Shown piece after piece: positions 8,020 through 16,081 of a DNA stretch of 64,000 bases. The notes under the pieces were generated by a model. The model was not told the DNA's origin. It did not search any database and saw only the letters and a program-made list of their open reading frames with translations. Every line of letters begins with the position of its first letter. The first letter of the stretch is position 1. This DNA is from Bacteroidaceae bacterium (lineage in GTDB: Bacteria; Bacteroidota; Bacteroidia; Bacteroidales; Bacteroidaceae): positions 1 to 64,000 of the forward strand of contig JAKSIQ010000006.1 of assembly GCA_024398755.1 (NCBI GenBank). Direction: 5' to 3'. Position numbers and translations under genes: made by a program.

Positions 8020-9464
8020 TGCGAAAAGCTATGAAAAAGATATTTGCAGCAGCTGCATTGTCAGCATTGACACTCGGAGCATACGCTCAGATTACAGGTG
8101 ATATATTCATTCATGACCCATCGACCATTGTAAGATGCAATGGAATTTACTACACGTTCGGAACCGGTAGCGGCGGTCTTATGTCAGATGACGGCTACAC
8201 ATGGCGTTCAGGTGCCGTTAAGCCCGGTGGCGGTGTGGCCCCCGATGCCATGAAGATTGGTGACCGATACCTTATTACCTATAGCGGAAACTTTCCCGGC
8301 ACTCAGGGCAAGACCCATGGCGTATGCCAGACCATGTGGGCCACTACGCTGAATCCCGATTCAGTTGACTACTCTGCCGAAGAGCTGGTTGCATGGGCCG
8401 GAGCCGATGACGACTGCTACAGCATTGACCCAGCACTTCTGCTTGACCCTACAACCGAACGTCTGTGGATGTCATACGGCACATATTTCGGAGCCATCCG
8501 TATTGTGGAGCTCGACCCAAAGACCGCCAAGCGTCTGCCAAAGAGCGAGCCTGTTGACGTAGCCATTGACTGCGAGGCTCCTGCCCTGATGTATCACAAC
8601 GGCTGGTACTATCTGCTTGGTACTCATGGAACATGCTGCGACGGTGTCAACTCGACATACAACATTGTATGCGGCCGTTCACGCGAAGTTACCGGTCCGT
8701 ACGTTGACAATGTAGGCCGCGACATGCTTGAAGGTGGTGGCAAGATGGTCCTGTCAGCTGGAAACCGTGTGACAGGTCCAGGACATTTCGGCCGTTACAT
8801 TGAAGAGGATGGTTGCGAAAAGATGTCATGTCACTTTGAGGCCGATTTCGATCGCAGCGGCAAGAGCGTTCTCGGCATACGCGCACTTCTGTGGAAGAAC
8901 GACTGGCCTGTTGCTGCCGATCCGTTCAAGGAAGGCACTTTCGAGATTGAGTCAGAGCGTCGTGGCTATGCCCTTGAACTGGCTGTTGACTTTGTCAGGA
9001 TGCAGGGTGCAGGACGCGGATTCGGTAACGCATCGACCCCGGACGTTCCGCTGCAGACCCAGATGCTGGCCGACGTGATAGGTGACTGGCCAAAGGGCAA
9101 CATTGACATACGTCTGAACGACTACATGTTCCGTCCTCACCAGAGATGGACCGTTACCGCAGTAGGCGACAAGGGCGGCTATCTTGGCGCACCTTACTAC
9201 AAGATTACCATTGAAGGTACCAACCGCGCACTGGCCGCCACTGCCGACGGTGAACTGACATCGGTTCCGCAGTACACAGGCGCCCCGGAACAGTTGTGGA
9301 GAATAGAGCAGCTCGTTGACGGCACATACCGTATAATCAGCGAAAAGGTTCCCGGCAAGGAGGGCCAGCAGTTTGCTCTGGTCTGCACGGGTGACTGCTC
9401 GCTGACCCTTGGCAAGTACGACTTCAACGACGTGAACTGCAAGTGGAATTTCCGCGACAGATAA
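8019..9464 (+). CDS. GH43 glycosidase, arabinanase/xylosidase type
   Basis: Exported glycoside hydrolase family 43 five-bladed propeller enzyme of 481 residues. The three acidic residues of the family are visible: Asp in FIHDPST (residue 33, general base), Asp in YSIDPALLLD (pKa modulator) and Glu in DCEAPALMYH (general acid). The region around FGAIRIVELDP resembles endo-arabinanases and related GH43 subfamilies. About 150 C-terminal residues form a second beta-rich domain (ELTSVPQYTGAPEQLWRIEQ), possibly carbohydrate-binding. The first ATG overlaps the preceding TAA by one base; an ATG four codons later (8031) gives a cleaner signal peptide, MKKIFAAAALSALTLGAYAQ. Exact substrate is unknown. 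Confidence 0.88.
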   Translation: MRKAMKKIFAAAALSALTLGAYAQITGDIFIHDPSTIVRCNGIYYTFGTGSGGLMSDDGYTWRSGAVKPGGGVAPDAMKIGDRYLITYSGNFPGTQGKTHGVCQTMWATTLNPDSVDYSAEELVAWAGADDDCYSIDPALLLDPTTERLWMSYGTYFGAIRIVELDPKTAKRLPKSEPVDVAIDCEAPALMYHNGWYYLLGTHGTCCDGVNSTYNIVCGRSREVTGPYVDNVGRDMLEGGGKMVLSAGNRVTGPGHFGRYIEEDGCEKMSCHFEADFDRSGKSVLGIRALLWKNDWPVAADPFKEGTFEIESERRGYALELAVDFVRMQGAGRGFGNASTPDVPLQTQMLADVIGDWPKGNIDIRLNDYMFRPHQRWTVTAVGDKGGYLGAPYYKITIEGTNRALAATADGELTSVPQYTGAPEQLWRIEQLVDGTYRIISEKVPGKEGQQFALVCTGDCSLTLGKYDFNDVNCKWNFRDR

Positions 9465-9485
9465 TCTGACCGCACAGTCTGAAAA

Positions 9486-9525
9486 AACAGCAGCCACCCC
9501 AATTCCGGGATGGCTGCTGTTTCCG
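9486..9525 (+). terminator. intrinsic terminator after GH43
   Basis: An 11-bp stem, AACAGCAGCCA (9486-9496) with TGGCTGCTGTT (9511-9521), extends inward by CCC/GGG. The trailing T run is short, so efficiency is uncertain. Confidence 0.7.
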
Positions 9526-9535
9526 TCAATTTTGC

Positions 9536-9543
9536 TACCTTTG
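9536..9543 (+). promoter_or_regulatory. -7 box of the BASS transporter gene
   Basis: TACCTTTG perfectly matches TAnnTTTG, lies just after the GH43 terminator and 25 nt before the next ATG. No clear -33 element is seen. Confidence 0.5.
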
Positions 9544-9568
9544 CAACCGCTTGTAAATAATAGTTGAG

Positions 9569-10420
9569 ATGATCTGGATTGTAATGCCTATTCTTATTGT
9601 CCTGATGTTCATGCTTGGCATAGGACTTGACAGAAATTCTTTTGCTGAACTGAAAAAACAGCCATGGTCTGTCCTGGCAGGACTATTCGGACAGATTGTT
9701 GTGCTGCCGGCTATAGCCTTTGCGCTTGGCATCTGGCTTGAGCTGCCACCGGTATATTTTCTAGGCCTTATGCTTGTTGCCTGTTCACCAGGAGGAAGTT
9801 CGTCTAACGCCTTTTCAATGCTGGCAGGCGGAAATGTGGCACTTTCGGTCACCCTGACTGCCTGCAGCAGCATTATAACGCTGTTTACGCTTCCACTTAT
9901 CATGACATTTTTTGCCTCATACATATCGGTAAACAGCGATGTCACAGTTGTACTGCCTGTAGGAAAGCTCATTATGCAGAATATTGTACTCATTTTTGTA
10001 CCGATTATTCTGGGCATTCTGTTCAGGGTTGCAAAAGCCGATTGGGCACATGCAGTGGAAAAGGTTCTCAAGAAATGTGCTTTCCCCGCTCTCATGCTGC
10101 TTGCATTGGTTTTCTTCCTGCAATATACAAAGGAAATAATTGCAAGCTTCACGACTCTTGGACTGGCAGCCGGTCTGCTCATACTGTGCGCAATGCTGGC
10201 AGGACAGTTACTGAACTGGCTTTTCGGATTTTCAAAAGCCGTAAGCCGGACAATAAACATTGAAATTGGCATGCAGAATGCTGCTCAGGCCATTGCCATA
10301 GCAACATCGCCATTCATATTCAACAATGTCAGCATGGCACTTCCAGCAATAATATACGCGCTTCTCATGAACGTGATTCTGCTGACTTACGTATGGTTTA
10401 TAAAACGTAAAGACAAATGA
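9569..10420 (+). CDS. bile acid:sodium symporter (BASS/SBF) family transporter
   Basis: Inner-membrane protein of 283 residues with about nine hydrophobic segments. The family hallmark is the fourth-segment region GLMLVACSPGGSSSNAFSML (about 68-87), where the polar discontinuous helix lines the sodium and substrate sites, followed by GGNVALSVTLTACSSI. Length fits the SBF family (about 280-320). A second conserved stretch, EIGMQNAAQAIAIATSPF, lies near 231-248. Bacterial members move organic anions with Na+; the substrate here cannot be read from the sequence. The stop overlaps the next ATG (ATGA), so it is translationally coupled to the flavin reductase-like gene. Confidence 0.87.
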   Translation: MIWIVMPILIVLMFMLGIGLDRNSFAELKKQPWSVLAGLFGQIVVLPAIAFALGIWLELPPVYFLGLMLVACSPGGSSSNAFSMLAGGNVALSVTLTACSSIITLFTLPLIMTFFASYISVNSDVTVVLPVGKLIMQNIVLIFVPIILGILFRVAKADWAHAVEKVLKKCAFPALMLLALVFFLQYTKEIIASFTTLGLAAGLLILCAMLAGQLLNWLFGFSKAVSRTINIEIGMQNAAQAIAIATSPFIFNNVSMALPAIIYALLMNVILLTYVWFIKRKDK

Positions 10421-11001
10421 AACAGGACTGGAAACCGGGAACGATGATTTATCCGCTGCCTGCCGTCATGGTAAGCTGCGGTGCAACACCTGAAGAGTAT
10501 AACATTCTTACCGTGTCATGGACAGGTACCATTTGCAGCGATCCTGCAATGTGTTACATTTCGGTACGTCCGGAGCGGCATTCGTATGACATAATAAAGC
10601 GTAACGGATGCTTTGTGATAAATCTGACAAACAAGGCTCTGGCACGTGCCACAGACTTCTGCGGAGTCCGCTCAGGCCGCGATATTGACAAGTTCAAGGA
10701 AATGAAGCTGACACCTGGCAAAGCGCATTTCGTTGCAGCGCCCACAATCGAGGAATCGCCTGTTTCAATTGAATGCGAGGTGGTTGAAATAAAGCCGCTC
10801 GGTTCACACGATATGTTCATAGCCAAGGTGGTGAACGTACAGGTTGACGAAAAATACATTCTTGAAGACGGCAAGCTTGATATGGCAGCCATGAACCTGA
10901 TAGCCTATACGCATGGCGAATACTTTGACGTAAGTAATCCGAAAGGGTTCTTCGGCTGGTCGGTGCGAAAGAAGAAGGTTATCAAGCGTGAACGTAAGTG
11001 A
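10417..11001 (+). CDS. flavin reductase-like domain protein (flavoredoxin type)
   Basis: Protein of 194 residues with the FMN-binding split-barrel of the flavin reductase-like/flavoredoxin family. Seen are YPLPAVMVSC at the start, NILTVSWTGTICSDPAMCYI near 29-48, SVRPERHSYDII, FVINLTN near 65 and the FCGVRSGRDIDKF loop near 82-94, which are typical of FMN-binding flavoredoxins. It likely binds FMN and acts in the cytoplasm as a redox or electron-transfer protein; the partner is unknown. The start overlaps the transporter stop by four bases. It ends 19 nt before the convergent phosphotransferase gene with no obvious terminator between. Confidence 0.87.
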   Translation: MKQDWKPGTMIYPLPAVMVSCGATPEEYNILTVSWTGTICSDPAMCYISVRPERHSYDIIKRNGCFVINLTNKALARATDFCGVRSGRDIDKFKEMKLTPGKAHFVAAPTIEESPVSIECEVVEIKPLGSHDMFIAKVVNVQVDEKYILEDGKLDMAAMNLIAYTHGEYFDVSNPKGFFGWSVRKKKVIKRERK

Positions 11002-11020
11002 ACACGCACACACCGTCTTT

Positions 11021-11914
11021 TCAGAATCCGAAAGTCTGCCTTATTACGCGTTCAAAATGCGGGAACAGAGCCCCGCAGTTGTGCGCCACCAGGAACAGTT
11101 TCAGCGAAGTGTAGGGTAGGACACCCTCAAAAACGGCCTGGGGTGTGGCTCCAGGACCGAACCACTTTTCGGCAGCACGGTCATCGGAATAGAAGTATTC
11201 GTCAACGAACACATCCCACACGGCACGGGTCTGACCGCCTGTCAGATGAAAACTTTCCTTACGGAAGTCCTCATCGGAAAAGAAGCAGACAATCTGCATC
11301 ATTCCAATGTCAAGAAGCGGGCATCCGCGTGCGAACATTCCAAGATCAATGAAATTGACAGTATGCGGCTGGCTAAGCGGCGCTCCTGCAGGAAGTGTGG
11401 ATATGAGGTTCCCCACATGAAGGTCACCGTGGACAGCTGTGTCGCAGTCAGGGACAAGATCAAGGAAGTCGTTCATCATTGACTTTTCGCTGTCGTTGAA
11501 CACCTTGTCAAAGTTCAGAAAATAACGGAACTGTTCTTTGGCATCTGGGAACATGCCGTCAGGGCAGGGTGTTGAATGAAGCAGCTTGCAGTAACGCGCA
11601 AACTCACGGGTGTATTCCTCAAGACGTTCGGGTTCCTGCGATATCATACGGGCAAAACTGCGCTTTCCTACTATTCTTTTGAAACGTATTCCTATTCTTT
11701 CGCCATCGGTCACAAGGCAGCCGGGTTCTGGCGAGGCTATACCAAGTTCATACACTTTTCCGGCCACTTCAAGTTCTTCGCGAATCAGTTTTTCCGGATA
11801 ACCCAGGTTATACATCTTGAGCATGATGCTGTTGTCGGTCAGGCAGTCGTAGCTGTCACCGTTAGCACCTTCGCCGCTCTTGCGGTAATCCCTTTCCAAA
11901 TTCACCTTTTCCAT
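11021..11914 (-). CDS. aminoglycoside phosphotransferase-fold protein
   Basis: Kinase-like protein of 297 residues with the APH/choline-kinase fold. The catalytic loop is visible as AVHGDLHVGNLIS and the metal-binding motif as NFIDLGMFARGCPLLDIG. The N-terminal lobe contains SYDCLTDNSIMLKMY and PEKLIREELEVAGKVYELGI, resembling a Bacteroidota/Fibrobacter paralogous family of small-molecule kinases (TIGR02172-like). The ATG at 11914 is chosen because a perfect -7 box lies five bases upstream; the longer reading would start inside that promoter. Substrate is unknown and antibiotic resistance should not be assumed. Confidence 0.82.
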   Translation of the reverse strand: MEKVNLERDYRKSGEGANGDSYDCLTDNSIMLKMYNLGYPEKLIREELEVAGKVYELGIASPEPGCLVTDGERIGIRFKRIVGKRSFARMISQEPERLEEYTREFARYCKLLHSTPCPDGMFPDAKEQFRYFLNFDKVFNDSEKSMMNDFLDLVPDCDTAVHGDLHVGNLISTLPAGAPLSQPHTVNFIDLGMFARGCPLLDIGMMQIVCFFSDEDFRKESFHLTGGQTRAVWDVFVDEYFYSDDRAAEKWFGPGATPQAVFEGVLPYTSLKLFLVAHNCGALFPHFERVIRQTFGF

Positions 11915-11919
11915 AATTG

Positions 11920-11927
11920 CAAAATTA
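11920..11927 (-). promoter_or_regulatory. -7 box 5 nt before the phosphotransferase ATG
   Basis: The minus strand reads TAATTTTG, a perfect TAnnTTTG, five bases before the ATG, implying a leaderless mRNA if used. No good -33 element is visible. Confidence 0.45.
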
Positions 11928-11932
11928 ATGCT

Positions 11933-11940
11933 TAAATTTG
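11933..11940 (+). promoter_or_regulatory. -7 box of the ATP-grasp gene
   Basis: TAAATTTG perfectly matches TAnnTTTG on the plus strand. The predicted start near 11946 lies before the ATG at 11968 and rules out the longer TTG reading at 11938. The two divergent boxes are only 5 bp apart. Confidence 0.5.
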
Positions 11941-11967
11941 TCACATTACACTATTGGACAAGGCAAA

Positions 11968-12819
11968 ATGTCAACGTACGGATGCGATGTGCTTCTTGCC
12001 GGCAGCATGGGCGATATTGCCGATGTTGCCATGCGTTCCCTGGAAAGCCACAGGCTTTCGGTCAGATGCATGCCGTTTGCACAGAACACGCTGCGTGACG
12101 AATGCGGTTACATAAGGGAACTGAAGAAGGCGTTGGAACAGCACAGGCCTCACGTTGTTATTCCTGTAGGCGATGCCACGGCACTGTCGCGGTTCAAAGC
12201 CACATATAAGCCGGCTGACGTTCTGATTCCTGTTGACGTTCCCGAGAACATTGAGTTGCTGAACAGCAAGACCGCCTGTTGCAATCTTGCATTTGAGGCC
12301 GGGCTGCCACAGCCGCAGTTCTTTACCGATATCAGCCAGATAAATCAATATCCGGTAATTTTCAAACGTGACCGTTCTTTCGGAGGTACAGGTGTGCGCA
12401 AACCTTCTTCAAGACTGGCTCTGGAACAGCTCATATCAAAGGAAAAGCCGGGTGCAAAATGGATAATCCAGGAATACATTGAGGGTTGCAGCTGCAGCAT
12501 CGACGTTTTCATGCACGACAGTCTGTTCGAATACGGCTGTTACCGTTCGCTGTCTTCAAAGCAGGGACTCGGTCCGTCAGCGTGCCGCGAGGTGATGCCT
12601 GCGAATTCGGAAACGGCAGTCAGACTGGCGGAATACGCAAAAAAACTGCTTGACAGAATTGGCTTCAAAGGCGTATGCGGTCTTGACTTCATAACAGACA
12701 AAGCAGGCCAGCCGTATTTCCTTGAGTGCAATCCGCGTTTTACAGGCGGACTTGCAACTCAGTTGGAAACAGGAACTGACCTGCCGTATCTATGGTTTCA
12801 GATGGCCGTACAGCCCTGA
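11968..12819 (+). CDS. ATP-grasp domain protein
   Basis: ATP-grasp ligase-type protein of 283 residues, related to carbamoyl-phosphate synthase and other carboxylate-amine ligases. The N-terminal Rossmann-like part begins YGCDVLLAGSMGDIADVA. The ATP-grasp core shows PVIFKRDRSFGGTGV near 130-145, WIIQEYIEG near 166, and the Mg/ATP site GLDFITDKAGQPYFLECNPR near 234-254. The start codon follows from the promoter at 11933-11940. It diverges from the phosphotransferase gene and converges with the GH3 gene at 12824. Product and substrates are unknown; ATP-dependent ligation of a carboxylate is the family expectation. Confidence 0.83.
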   Translation: MSTYGCDVLLAGSMGDIADVAMRSLESHRLSVRCMPFAQNTLRDECGYIRELKKALEQHRPHVVIPVGDATALSRFKATYKPADVLIPVDVPENIELLNSKTACCNLAFEAGLPQPQFFTDISQINQYPVIFKRDRSFGGTGVRKPSSRLALEQLISKEKPGAKWIIQEYIEGCSCSIDVFMHDSLFEYGCYRSLSSKQGLGPSACREVMPANSETAVRLAEYAKKLLDRIGFKGVCGLDFITDKAGQPYFLECNPRFTGGLATQLETGTDLPYLWFQMAVQP

Positions 12820-12823
12820 ATAA

Positions 12824-15133
12824 TCATTCAGGGAGCAGGGCAGGTGTTACCTGCCAGCTGCGTGCCTTGCTTTCCTTGAAACTTACCGTGCCACGTATGT
12901 CTTCGACCGATGCACCTACAAGCACTGTGTATTGTCCTGCTGCAGTTTCCCATGCACTGTTGACATCGTTGAACGATGCCAGACCGTATGCGGAAACCTT
13001 CATTGTCAGAGTCTGAGACTGGCCCGGCTCAAGCATGTCTGTCTTTGCAAATGCCTTGAGTTCACATGCCGGTTTCTCAAGTCCTCCGGCAGGAGCGGCA
13101 ATATAGACCTGAACAGCTTCCTTTCCTGCGACACTACCGGTATTCTTTACTGATACTGAGACGGTTATGCCTCCGTCACCTGCAACCTTCACACTTGGTT
13201 TTCCATACTGGAAAGTGGTGTAACTGAGACCGAAACCGAACGGATACGAAACCTCAACCTTCCTCGTGTTGAAGTAGCGGTATCCCACGTTCAGACCTTC
13301 ATCATACTTTGTATAGTCATAGTCCTTGATTTTTGCAGGCTGTCCGAATCCGCCAAAGCCGCCGAATCCGCCACGGCCGGCGTTACGTGAGTTCTGAGGC
13401 TTGTAGTAGGGGAAGTTGGCCGATGACGGTATGTCAAGATAGTTCATCGGGAATGTCATGGACAGCTTGCCCGAAGGATTGGACTTGCCCAGAAGTATGT
13501 CTGCAACACAATTTCCGACCTCCTGACCTGGAGTCCATGCCAGCAGTATGGCATCGGGCTGGCTCTTCCATGAAGCGGTCTCAATGACACCGCCCACATT
13601 CAGCACCACAATGACTTTCTTTCCTGCCTTGTGATATGCGTTACAGGTATTGGCAATAAGGTCGCGTTCACACTGCGCAAGTTCGAAATCGGCCTCAAGA
13701 ACACGGTCGTCGCCTTCACCGGCATTGCGGCCAATTACAATCACAGCTGCATCGTTGCGGCTTACGGAATTGTTTATGACTTCCTGACGTATGGCCATTT
13801 CCGGTATGATTCCTTCGCCGAATGTGGCACCACCGCCAAGTGCCTGTCCCGGCAGGAACGATGCGGCCGCGTTTTCGGCATTCTGGTAATCGCGGTATGT
13901 GGCATATATGCCGGCAACGGTCTTGTCAATCTGGAATCCGCCGGCCTCGAGACCTTCGCTGATGTGGCGTACATATGGTTTGTTGACGTTGCCAGAACCT
14001 GTACCTCCGGCAATTGACTTGTATGCGTTAAGACCGAACAGTGCTACGCGCGGAGCCTGTACGAACGGAAGCGCATCGGCATTGTTCTTCAAAAGCACCA
14101 TGCCTTCGGGAGCGGCTTTGCGCACCAGTTCCGCATGCGCTTCAAGATCGGGGTTTTCAGAGTACTTGTAGCCGTTGAAACGCGGAGTCCTGACAATGTA
14201 TTCAAGAATGCGGCGTACGTTGCGGTTCAGGTCTTCTTCGCTCAGCGTACCGTCCTGAACGGCGGCTACAATGCGCTGTGTCTCAGAGGCATTGCCCGGT
14301 TCCATAAGGTCGTTTCCAGCCTGGACCGCCTTGACGGTGCCTTCCTTGTTGCCCCAGTCAGTCATTACTATGCCCTTGTAGCCCCATTCGTCACGCAGAA
14401 TGGTTGTAAGCAGATCATGGCTCTGCTGGGTGTATGTGCCGTTAATCTTGTTGTACGATGACATGATGGTCCAAGGCTCGGATTCGCGTACTGCAATCTC
14501 ATAGTTCTTCAGATACAGCTCGCGTATGGCGCGGACACCAATCTGTGCATCGTTCTCCATTCTGTTGATTTCCTGGTCGTTGAATGCAAAATGCTTGACC
14601 GATACGCCGACGCCCTGGCTCTGTATGCCGCGTACGAAAGCGGCACCTATCTTACCGCTCAACACCGGGTCTTCGCTGAAGTACTCGAAGTTGCGTCCGC
14701 ACAGCGGATTGCGGTGCAGGTTCATGCCCGGCCCCAGAATGACATCGGTTCCGTATTCCAGCACCTCGTTACCCATGGCCTGTGTCATTTCCTCAACCAG
14801 TTCCACGTTCCAGGTGCAGGCCATGACGGTACCTACGGGGAAGCCGGGGCAATAATACGTCTTGTCGGTTCCGCGACGGGTGGGGGCGATGCGCAGTCCG
14901 GCAGGGCCGTCGGCCAGAACGGTCTGCGGTATGCCAAGACGTGGTATGGCCTGGGTTCCACCCGCAGCACCTGCCACAAGCGACTGGCGGCCGCCAACTG
15001 CAAGTGTGGCCTTTTCCTGAAGCGTCATGGCTTGCAGAACTTCATCAATGTTGTCCTTCGAAAGTTGCGGTTGTGCCTGAGCCGATATGAACGCCATCAT
15101 GACGATACCGGCAAACAAATGAGTTTTCTTCAT
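12824..15133 (-). CDS. GH3 beta-glucosidase, exported
   Basis: Second glycoside hydrolase family 3 enzyme, 769 residues, with signal peptide cleavage expected after SAQA (residue 20). Motifs include LADGPAGLRI near 73-82, KHFAFNDQEINR near 180-191 and the predicted nucleophile Asp259 in VMTDWG. The second GH3 domain contains VIVIGRNAGEGDDR. A fibronectin-III-like domain ends the protein (YPFGFGLSYTTF onward). The layout matches BglX-type beta-glucosidases acting in the periplasm. A short Gly/Phe loop near 583-597 (GRGGFGGFGGFG) resembles the one in the GH3 enzyme at 4327. The gene is alone on the minus strand, and the 33 nt upstream show no strict -7 box. Confidence 0.93.
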   Translation of the reverse strand: MKKTHLFAGIVMMAFISAQAQPQLSKDNIDEVLQAMTLQEKATLAVGGRQSLVAGAAGGTQAIPRLGIPQTVLADGPAGLRIAPTRRGTDKTYYCPGFPVGTVMACTWNVELVEEMTQAMGNEVLEYGTDVILGPGMNLHRNPLCGRNFEYFSEDPVLSGKIGAAFVRGIQSQGVGVSVKHFAFNDQEINRMENDAQIGVRAIRELYLKNYEIAVRESEPWTIMSSYNKINGTYTQQSHDLLTTILRDEWGYKGIVMTDWGNKEGTVKAVQAGNDLMEPGNASETQRIVAAVQDGTLSEEDLNRNVRRILEYIVRTPRFNGYKYSENPDLEAHAELVRKAAPEGMVLLKNNADALPFVQAPRVALFGLNAYKSIAGGTGSGNVNKPYVRHISEGLEAGGFQIDKTVAGIYATYRDYQNAENAAASFLPGQALGGGATFGEGIIPEMAIRQEVINNSVSRNDAAVIVIGRNAGEGDDRVLEADFELAQCERDLIANTCNAYHKAGKKVIVVLNVGGVIETASWKSQPDAILLAWTPGQEVGNCVADILLGKSNPSGKLSMTFPMNYLDIPSSANFPYYKPQNSRNAGRGGFGGFGGFGQPAKIKDYDYTKYDEGLNVGYRYFNTRKVEVSYPFGFGLSYTTFQYGKPSVKVAGDGGITVSVSVKNTGSVAGKEAVQVYIAAPAGGLEKPACELKAFAKTDMLEPGQSQTLTMKVSAYGLASFNDVNSAWETAAGQYTVLVGASVEDIRGTVSFKESKARSWQVTPALLPE

Positions 15134-15166
15134 AATTGTGCAATTGGTTGCAAGTTATAGGTATTC

Positions 15167-16075
15167 TTATTCGTGATTATCGTGCGAAAAGTTATCCGGC
15201 TCAATGTGAACGTTGATTTGAGTCTCCTTACCGAAATGTTCTGAAAGACATGACTCCACATTGGTGGATATTCTGTGAGCTTCAACTATCGAAATACTAT
15301 GGTCTACCATTATGTGCATGTCAATGATGACCGACGGACCGCTCTGGCGTGTTTTAAGATTATGCACATCGACAACGCCTTCGACCGATGACGCCAGTCT
15401 GATTACTTCGCTTTCAGTTTCTTCAGGCAGTGACACGTCAAGCAGCTGACGGGCCGAGGGCAGAGCCATTTTTACCGCCACCACAAATATGACAATTGAT
15501 ATGACGCAGCCCATGATAGGGTCAAGGATTATCCATCTGTTGCCAAGGTATATGGCGCATCCTATACCGGCAAGTGAGCCCACCGATGACATGGCATCGC
15601 TTCTGTGGTGCCATGCATTGGCAATGACGGCAGGAGAGTTGACCCTGCGCCCGACAAAAGCCGTGAACTGATAACAGAATTCCTTGGCTACAATTGATAC
15701 TGCAGCTGCGATGAGCGCTATTCTTCCAGGTACTTCAATGGTATCGCCGGCAAGCACCTTTTTGATGTTGTCAATGCCGCCTGAAAGAATACGGGCAGCC
15801 ACTACAAGCAATATTATGCTAAGAATGAACGTGGCCATGGTCTCAAACTTTCCATGACCGAAACTGTGGTCGCGGTCACGACTCTTGCCCGATATCTTCA
15901 GAAACACAAGTATGACAATGTCACTTATGAAATCAGACAGGGAATGTACTCCGTCGGCCACCATTGCAGAACTTTTCCCGACTATTCCTGCAACCAGCTT
16001 GAATGCAGTGAGAATGGCATTGATTGCCATGCCCGCCCATGTGACCCCGGATATTTGCCGCTCTCTTGTAGCCAT
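15167..16075 (-). CDS. cation diffusion facilitator (CDF) metal transporter
   Basis: CDF-family metal/H+ antiporter of 302 residues with six membrane helices and a cytoplasmic dimerisation domain. Metal-site motifs are visible in helix 2 (MVADGVHSLSDFISD) and helix 5 (AWHHRSDAMSSVGS); HSFGHGKFE lies between. The C-terminal domain (about 205-302) has the ferredoxin-like pattern with VVDVHNLKTRQSG and VHIEPDN. The helix-2 site is HxxxD and the helix-5 site HxxxD, which is compatible with Zn, Fe or Mn efflux; the metal is not certain. It starts 6 nt after the patatin gene stops, so the two are probably co-transcribed. Confidence 0.92.
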   Translation of the reverse strand: MATRERQISGVTWAGMAINAILTAFKLVAGIVGKSSAMVADGVHSLSDFISDIVILVFLKISGKSRDRDHSFGHGKFETMATFILSIILLVVAARILSGGIDNIKKVLAGDTIEVPGRIALIAAAVSIVAKEFCYQFTAFVGRRVNSPAVIANAWHHRSDAMSSVGSLAGIGCAIYLGNRWIILDPIMGCVISIVIFVVAVKMALPSARQLLDVSLPEETESEVIRLASSVEGVVDVHNLKTRQSGPSVIIDMHIMVDHSISIVEAHRISTNVESCLSEHFGKETQINVHIEPDNFSHDNHE

Positions 16076-16081
16076 ATGAAC

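Noticed and set aside
11021..11914. aminoglycoside resistance gene
   Set aside because: Only the general APH fold is seen; the family is broad and the context is chromosomal housekeeping, with no mobile element.
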